Positions 60,149 to 64,000 of a stretch of 64,000 bases of DNA are shown here, piece by piece. Each line of letters opens with the position of its first letter. Position 1 is the first letter of the stretch. The notes below the pieces were generated by a model. That model worked only from the letters and a program-made list of their open reading frames with translations. It was not told the origin of the DNA and did not search any database. This DNA is from MPNO01 sp965200535 (GTDB lineage: Bacteria; Pseudomonadota; Alphaproteobacteria; MPNO01), in assembly GCA_965200535.1 (NCBI GenBank), contig CBDAUF010000002.1:1612001-1676000 (forward strand), given 5' to 3'. The position numbers were made by a program, and so were the translations under genes.

Positions 60149-60167
60149 TTCGCGGAATGCGAAAGGA
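60145..60167. promoter_or_regulatory. Inverted repeat overlapping the TctC-type gene promoter
   Basis: A perfect 9-bp inverted repeat (TCCTTTCGC and GCGAAAGGA) with five bases between overlaps the -10 and the expected start site. This position fits a repressor operator or a leader hairpin just upstream of the AAGGAG ribosome site. Confidence 0.4.
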
Positions 60168-60187
60168 CCGGGAACAAGGAGCAAGAA

Positions 60188-61210
60188 ATGCTGTTCATGC
60201 GCGCAAACAGGGTTCTGGCGCTTGCCGCCGGCGCGGTCGCGATCGGTCTCTCAGGGCCGGCCGTATCCAACGTCGCGGATTTCTACAAGGATAGGACCGT
60301 GACCGTGGTCGTGCCCGCCGGCCTCGGCGCCTCGCTCGGCCTCTACGGTCGCCTGCTGACCGAGCACTGGGGAAAGCACATTCCCGGCAATCCGACCGTG
60401 ATCGTACAGTCGCGGCCGGGCGGCGGCGGCACGAAGGGTGCGGCATACGTCTATAACGCGGCGCCCAAGGACGGCTCCGTCGTTGCCGAGGTGCTGGCAC
60501 CCTCGGTGCTGGCGCCGATCCTCCGCAACGTCAAGTTCGACGCCACGAAATTCCAGTGGATCGGCTCGATCACCCAGCGGCCGAGCGTGGTCTCGGTTTT
60601 TCACACCGCGCCGGCGACGACGCTGGAGGGGGTGAAAACCACGGAAGTCATCATGGGCTCCACCGGCTTCGGTTCGGAAACCTATCTGATGCCGAAGCTG
60701 ATGAATCACCTGCTTGGCACCAAGTTCAAGATCGTCAAGGGCTACAAGGGCGGCGCGTCCATCAACAAGGCGATGGCGCAGGGCGAAGTGCACGGGCGGA
60801 TGAACTACTGGACCGGCTGGACCACGATCAAGAACGACTGGCTCGAGACCGGCAAGCTCAAGCACCTGATCCAGTACGGCCCCCGCATCCCCGAGCTTCC
60901 GGACGTGCCGAGCATCATGGGTCTCGTGAAATCGGAAGACGGGCGCAAGATGATCAAATTCATCGAGGTCAGCGAACTGATCGGGATGGGCTTCTGGGTT
61001 GCCCCCGAAGTGCCGAAAGACCGGGTCGCGGCGCTCCGGTCGTCGTTCATGGCGACGATGAAGGACGCGGCGTTCCTGGCCGACGCCAAGAAGCGGCGCG
61101 CGCCGGTTGCGCCGATCTCCGGCGCCGAACTCACGCAGATCGTCAACGACGGGCTCAAGGTTTCGCCCGAACTCGTCGCCAAGATGAAGAAGGCCTTCGG
61201 TTTCAAGTAG
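60188..61210 (+). CDS. Orphan TctC/Bug-family periplasmic binding protein
   Basis: The 340-residue Bug-type solute receptor has a signal peptide (RVLALAAGAVAIGLSGPAVS, cleaved near N28). Bug features include the opening FYKDRTVTVVVPAGLGASLGLYGRLLTEHWGKHIPGNPTVIVQSRPGGGGTKGAAYVYNA (read in parts) with the ligand-closing loop, and later YGPRIPELPDVPSIMGL. The membrane partners TctA and TctB are missing; the next genes are TRAP components. Bug proteins bind carboxylates or aromatic acids. AAGGAG lies seven bases before ATG 60188. The sequence MMGSTGFGSETYLMP-like segment marks the second domain. It may serve an unlinked TctAB or act as a sensor. Confidence 0.9.
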   Translation: MLFMRANRVLALAAGAVAIGLSGPAVSNVADFYKDRTVTVVVPAGLGASLGLYGRLLTEHWGKHIPGNPTVIVQSRPGGGGTKGAAYVYNAAPKDGSVVAEVLAPSVLAPILRNVKFDATKFQWIGSITQRPSVVSVFHTAPATTLEGVKTTEVIMGSTGFGSETYLMPKLMNHLLGTKFKIVKGYKGGASINKAMAQGEVHGRMNYWTGWTTIKNDWLETGKLKHLIQYGPRIPELPDVPSIMGLVKSEDGRKMIKFIEVSELIGMGFWVAPEVPKDRVAALRSSFMATMKDAAFLADAKKRRAPVAPISGAELTQIVNDGLKVSPELVAKMKKAFGFK

Positions 61211-61223
61211 AGGGCGGCGACAC

Positions 61224-61252
61224 CCCCTCCGGGCGCTCGCCGCCCGGAGGGG
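61224..61252 (+). terminator. Hairpin terminator after the TctC-type gene
   Basis: A perfect 12-bp GC-rich stem (CCCCTCCGGGCG at 61224-61235, its complement at 61241-61252) with a five-base loop, 14 bases past the stop. A T-run does not follow, so termination may be incomplete or Rho-assisted. Confidence 0.55.
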
Positions 61253-61336
61253 CCGGTACGGACGCCAATCTCCTTGTTCCGCACCGGCCCGGTGTGGAAT
61301 GATCGGCCGGGGCTCGGATAAGGGAGGAGACGCATC

Positions 61337-62347
61337 ATGCCGAAATTCAGGTCTGCCGGAGCGCTCCTGGCTGCCGCGGGAATGGCATCCGTTCTTTCGC
61401 TCGGTGCCGGCGGAGCATCCGCCGAAGTGAAGCTCACTCTGGTTTACCCGTTCCCGGATTTCCTGATCTACACGAAACAGTGCAAGCAACTGGCCGCGGA
61501 CATTACCGCGGCGGCCAAGGGCAAGCTGTCGATCGAAGCCCTGCCGTTCAATTCGATCAAGATGTTCCAGCAACCGGTTGCCGTGCGGAAGGGCCGGGTC
61601 GATATGGTGTGCACGCCGTACGCCTTCTTCGCCCGGGCGGTGCCGGAAAACGAGGCGGTATCGACCTCCGCTTCCAATCCGCAGACCGTCCGTGCCAATG
61701 GCGGCCTCGAGATGCTCGACCAGCTTCAGCAGAAATATTTCGGCGTGAAGAATCTCGGCTGGACGTCCTCGGGGGGGCGTTTCCGCATCTACATGAAGAA
61801 CCCGCCGAAATTCAACGCCGAGGGCATGCTGGACCTGTCCGGGGTGAAGCTGCGCGACAACCCGATCTATGGCGCCTTTTTCCGCGCCATGAACGCAACG
61901 ACCCATCCGCTGCCGGCGACCCAGGTCTACTCGGCGCTGGAGAAAGGCGTGGTCAACGCCAGCGCCTGGGCCACCATCGGCCTCAAGGGCCTGAAATGGG
62001 ACAAGTTTCTGCGCCACGGGGTAGAGCCGGAGTTCTACCACACCGATATCGGCTGGTTTATCAACCTGAAGAAATGGAACAGCCTTGAGGCCGGTGTCCG
62101 GAAGATGGTCCAGGACATGGTGATCGAGAACGAACAGGCGGTGCGCAAGATCCTTCTGGCGGAATCGAAGAAGGAACGGGCGATGCTGGTCGAGGAAGGC
62201 ATGACGTTCCACCCCGTGCCCGCGGCCGCGGTCTATTCGAAACTGGCGGTGGATTCGGCGTACGACCGCATGGTCGACCGGCTCAAGAAGGCAAAACGGC
62301 CGACCGACCACGTCGCCAAGCTGCGCGAACTCTGGCAGCAGCAATAG
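61337..62347 (+). CDS. TRAP transporter solute-binding protein (DctP type), second system
   Basis: The 336-residue binding protein has a signal peptide (GALLAAAGMASVLSLGAGGASA, cleaved before EVKLT). Family features are LTLVYPFPDFLIYTKQCKQLAADI, KGKLSIEALPFNSIKMFQQPVAVRKGRVDMV, MLDLSGVKLRDNPIYGAFFRAM with the ligand-binding Arg, and VYSALEKGVVNASAWA. It is diverged from the DctP at 27899 and belongs to a different subgroup. ATG at 61337 follows GGGAGGAGA. It begins 126 bp after the TctC-type gene, beyond its hairpin, and is separated from DctQ by a 169-bp gap with another hairpin. Confidence 0.9.
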   Translation: MPKFRSAGALLAAAGMASVLSLGAGGASAEVKLTLVYPFPDFLIYTKQCKQLAADITAAAKGKLSIEALPFNSIKMFQQPVAVRKGRVDMVCTPYAFFARAVPENEAVSTSASNPQTVRANGGLEMLDQLQQKYFGVKNLGWTSSGGRFRIYMKNPPKFNAEGMLDLSGVKLRDNPIYGAFFRAMNATTHPLPATQVYSALEKGVVNASAWATIGLKGLKWDKFLRHGVEPEFYHTDIGWFINLKKWNSLEAGVRKMVQDMVIENEQAVRKILLAESKKERAMLVEEGMTFHPVPAAAVYSKLAVDSAYDRMVDRLKKAKRPTDHVAKLRELWQQQ

Positions 62348-62405
62348 GCCGTCCGGAACACCTGTTTTTCTGCGCCAGGGGAACCTCCTTGGCCCGACGC
62401 GAGCG

Positions 62406-62432
62406 GCGGCACCGGCGACAAGCCGGTGCCGC
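62406..62432 (+). terminator. Hairpin between second TRAP binding-protein and permease genes
   Basis: A perfect 11-bp inverted repeat (GCGGCACCGGC and GCCGGTGCCGC) with a five-base loop lies 58 bases after the DctP stop and 84 before DctQ. It has the same position as the hairpin in the first TRAP operon. Confidence 0.55.
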
Positions 62433-62516
62433 AGCCCCACCCGTCGCCCCGCGGCTGGCCCGCGCTTACGCGCCGCCGCCCGCCCGGGGTACGGGCCGTC
62501 GCCGCAACCGGATCCC

Positions 62517-63089
62517 ATGACCGTCCTGCGGGCAATCGACAAGGCCTGGGCCAGCCTGTTGTGGGCCATGATGGCGCTGGCGGCGCTCTATGTCGGCTTC
62601 ATCATGGTGGCGATCGTCTACATCACGATCTTTCGCACCGCGGGCTGGGCGTACAATCAGTTCGTATTCACCCTCATCGAGTACGGCTTCATCTACATTT
62701 TGTTTCTCGGCTCGCCCTGGCTCGTGCGGACCCGGGGCCATGTCTACATCGAACTGTTGACCGCGGCCGTGCCGGCGCGAAGCCGGACGGTCCTCTCGCG
62801 CGGAATAACAGCGCTTTGCGCCGCCATCTGCCTGATCTGGTTCTGGTACACGTGGGGCATCTTCCTGGAACACGCGGTGGACCCGCTCGCGTTCGACGAA
62901 CTGCGCGACGACCGCGGGGTCCGGCTGTGGGCGATCACCATCGCCCATCCCGTCGGCTTCCTGTTGATGACGGTCGAGTTCCTCCGTTTTGTCTTCGGCC
63001 GGGAAACGATGCACAGCGGCGAGGCCGGCGTCGGCAGCGAGCGCGCCGAACTCGAGGAGACCAGGCGCAGCCTCACGGAAGGCCGCTAG
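62517..63089 (+). CDS. TRAP transporter small permease (DctQ type), second system
   Basis: The 190-residue inner-membrane protein has four hydrophobic helices, for example LLWAMMALAALYVGFIMVAIVYITIF (about 14-39), LIEYGFIYILFLGSPWLV (about 53-70), ITALCAAICLIWFWYTWGIFL and AITIAHPVGFLLMTVEFLRFVF. The Q-type segment PWLVRTRGHVYIELL is present. The C-terminus is hydrophilic and charged (SERAELEETRRSLTEGR). ATG at 62517 has weak ribosome-site character. The TAG is followed at once by the DctM ATG. Confidence 0.9.
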   Translation: MTVLRAIDKAWASLLWAMMALAALYVGFIMVAIVYITIFRTAGWAYNQFVFTLIEYGFIYILFLGSPWLVRTRGHVYIELLTAAVPARSRTVLSRGITALCAAICLIWFWYTWGIFLEHAVDPLAFDELRDDRGVRLWAITIAHPVGFLLMTVEFLRFVFGRETMHSGEAGVGSERAELEETRRSLTEGR

Positions 63090-64000
63090 ATGGAGTGGTA
63101 CTGGATTCTCCTCGCGCTGTTCGGCTCCATCCTGTTCCTGATGTTCGCCGGCCTGCCGGTGGGTATCGCCTTCATCGCGGTCAATACAGTCGCCGCTTTC
63201 TTCATTTTCGGCCGGTTCGGCGATTTCGACACGCGGGTCCAGGCGGCGATCGGCCAGCACGTCGATAACGCGTTCGGCAACATGGCGATCTTTGCCATCG
63301 TGCCGATCCCCATGTTTCTGCTGATGGGCGAACTCTTCTTTCACACCGGTCTCGCCAACCGGATGTTCAACGCTGTCGAGAAGCTCATGGGCCGGGTCCC
63401 CGCGCGGCTGTCCTACGTCACGGTGGCCGGCGGCACCGCCTTCGCCACCCTGTCCGGCTCGTCGATGGGTTCAACGGCGTTGCTCGGCACGTTGATGGTC
63501 CCCGAAATGACCGAGCGCGGCTACAAGAAGAGCATGTCGATCGGCCCGATTCTGGGGACCGGCGGCCTCGCCATGCTGATCCCACCGTCGGCGCTCGCGG
63601 TGCTGCTCGGCACGCTGGCCGAGATCGACATCGGCAAGCTGCTGATCGCCGGCGTCGTGCCGGGCCTGCTTCTGGCCGTCTTTTACGCCGTTCTCATCTT
63701 CGTCCGTGCGACTCTCGATCCCGAGGCTGCACCGGCCTACGAGGTCGAAGCCGTAACGGCGATGCGGCGGCTCGCGCTCCTCGTGTTCGATATCTTGCCG
63801 ATGATCTCGATCATCGTTTTCGTCATCGGCCTCATCATGGGCGGGGTGGCAACGCCGTCGGAAGCCGCCGCCTACGGCTCGGTCGGGGTGATCCTGCTGG
63901 CATTCGTCTATCTGTTCGCGGTGCCGCTGCTGCGCGGCGATTTCCGACAGGCATGGGCGTTCGGACCGTTCTTCGCAGCGGCGATGTGGAAATCGCTGTG
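63090..64000 (+). CDS. TRAP transporter large permease (DctM type), second system, truncated by window
   Basis: The first 303 residues of a DctM protein; the remaining third or more lies past the right edge. Motifs include WILLALFGSILFLMFAGLPVGIAFIAVNTVAAFF, FAIVPIPMFLLMGELFFHTGLANR, AFATLSGSSMGSTALLGTLMVPEM, LGTGGLAMLIPPSALAVLLG and GVATPSEAAAYGSVGVI (read in parts). ATG at 63090 directly follows the DctQ stop codon. Helical pattern and family motifs are normal so far. It completes the second P-Q-M set, next to the UbiD cluster, and may import that pathway's substrate. Confidence 0.93.
   Translation, partial: MEWYWILLALFGSILFLMFAGLPVGIAFIAVNTVAAFFIFGRFGDFDTRVQAAIGQHVDNAFGNMAIFAIVPIPMFLLMGELFFHTGLANRMFNAVEKLMGRVPARLSYVTVAGGTAFATLSGSSMGSTALLGTLMVPEMTERGYKKSMSIGPILGTGGLAMLIPPSALAVLLGTLAEIDIGKLLIAGVVPGLLLAVFYAVLIFVRATLDPEAAPAYEVEAVTAMRRLALLVFDILPMISIIVFVIGLIMGGVATPSEAAAYGSVGVILLAFVYLFAVPLLRGDFRQAWAFGPFFAAAMWKSL

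Noticed and set aside
1..64000. rRNA, tRNA, CRISPR arrays, insertion sequences, prophage genes
   Set aside because: Nothing of this kind was recognised on either strand when reading gene order, protein motifs and gaps; short or diverged RNA genes could still have been missed by eye.

Overview
This 64 kb window is GC-rich and densely packed with bacterial protein genes. It shows no rRNA, tRNA, CRISPR array or insertion sequence. A free-living alphaproteobacterium, probably of the Rhodospirillales type, is the best guess. The reasons are two-subunit glycyl-tRNA synthetase genes (glyQ, glyS) followed by ppdK, several TRAP transporters, an NMT1-type ABC importer, many short-chain dehydrogenases, amidohydrolases and MmgE/PrpD proteins, and frequent 1-31 bp gene overlaps. 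The lineage call is inference from gene content. A perfect 16-base ParB-type parS core at 16363-16378 suggests main-chromosome DNA, possibly in the origin half.

Layout, left to right. 1-8569: protein repair (pcm; msrP with a small membrane protein), an orphan molybdenum hydroxylase large subunit coupled to a flavin monooxygenase, a Sel1 protein, an acrylyl-CoA reductase-type enzyme and ygfZ. 8566-14237: glyQ-glyS-ppdK. 14377-16227: Rieske oxygenase plus SDR. 16228-16538: intergenic region with the parS site. 16539-18110: arylsulfotransferase-like protein and a cupin. 18113-23710 (minus): GST, double GNAT, epimerase, PDC-hydrolase-type amidohydrolase and a hydantoinase-B-like protein. 23846-27745 (plus): aryl-CoA ligase, nitroreductase, TrmO-type tRNA methyltransferase, Sua5/YciO/YrdC protein and RidA. 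27899-30994: complete TRAP transporter. 31046-36300: quinone oxidoreductase; alanine dehydrogenase, 3-hydroxyisobutyrate dehydrogenase-type enzyme, DMT exporter and two AhpD-like proteins.

36338-39903 (minus) is a complete methylcitrate (propionate) operon, prpD-prpB-prpC, with a good promoter. 40085-42408 holds a cupin and a ThDP enzyme. 42456-50073 (minus) is a nine-gene unit: NMT1-type ABC importer (ATPase, binding protein, two permeases), a Rieske ferredoxin with no oxygenase, an unknown 108-residue protein, an amidohydrolase, a MmgE/PrpD protein and a PEP-mutase-family protein. 50194-51270 is an FMN 2-hydroxyacid dehydrogenase transcribed away from that unit.

51305-59989 (minus) is the most unusual block: three UbiD-family decarboxylase paralogues with intact catalytic residues, an SDR embedded among them, then an FMN 2-hydroxyacid dehydrogenase and a benzoylformate-decarboxylase-like ThDP enzyme. 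Together they look like a catabolic route for an aromatic or other unsaturated acid, ending in a mandelate-pathway-like pair. Divergent from it are an orphan TctC-type binding protein and a second TRAP transporter that runs off the right edge, both plausible importers for the substrate. No UbiX (prenyl-FMN synthase) gene and no obvious transcription regulator is visible in the window.
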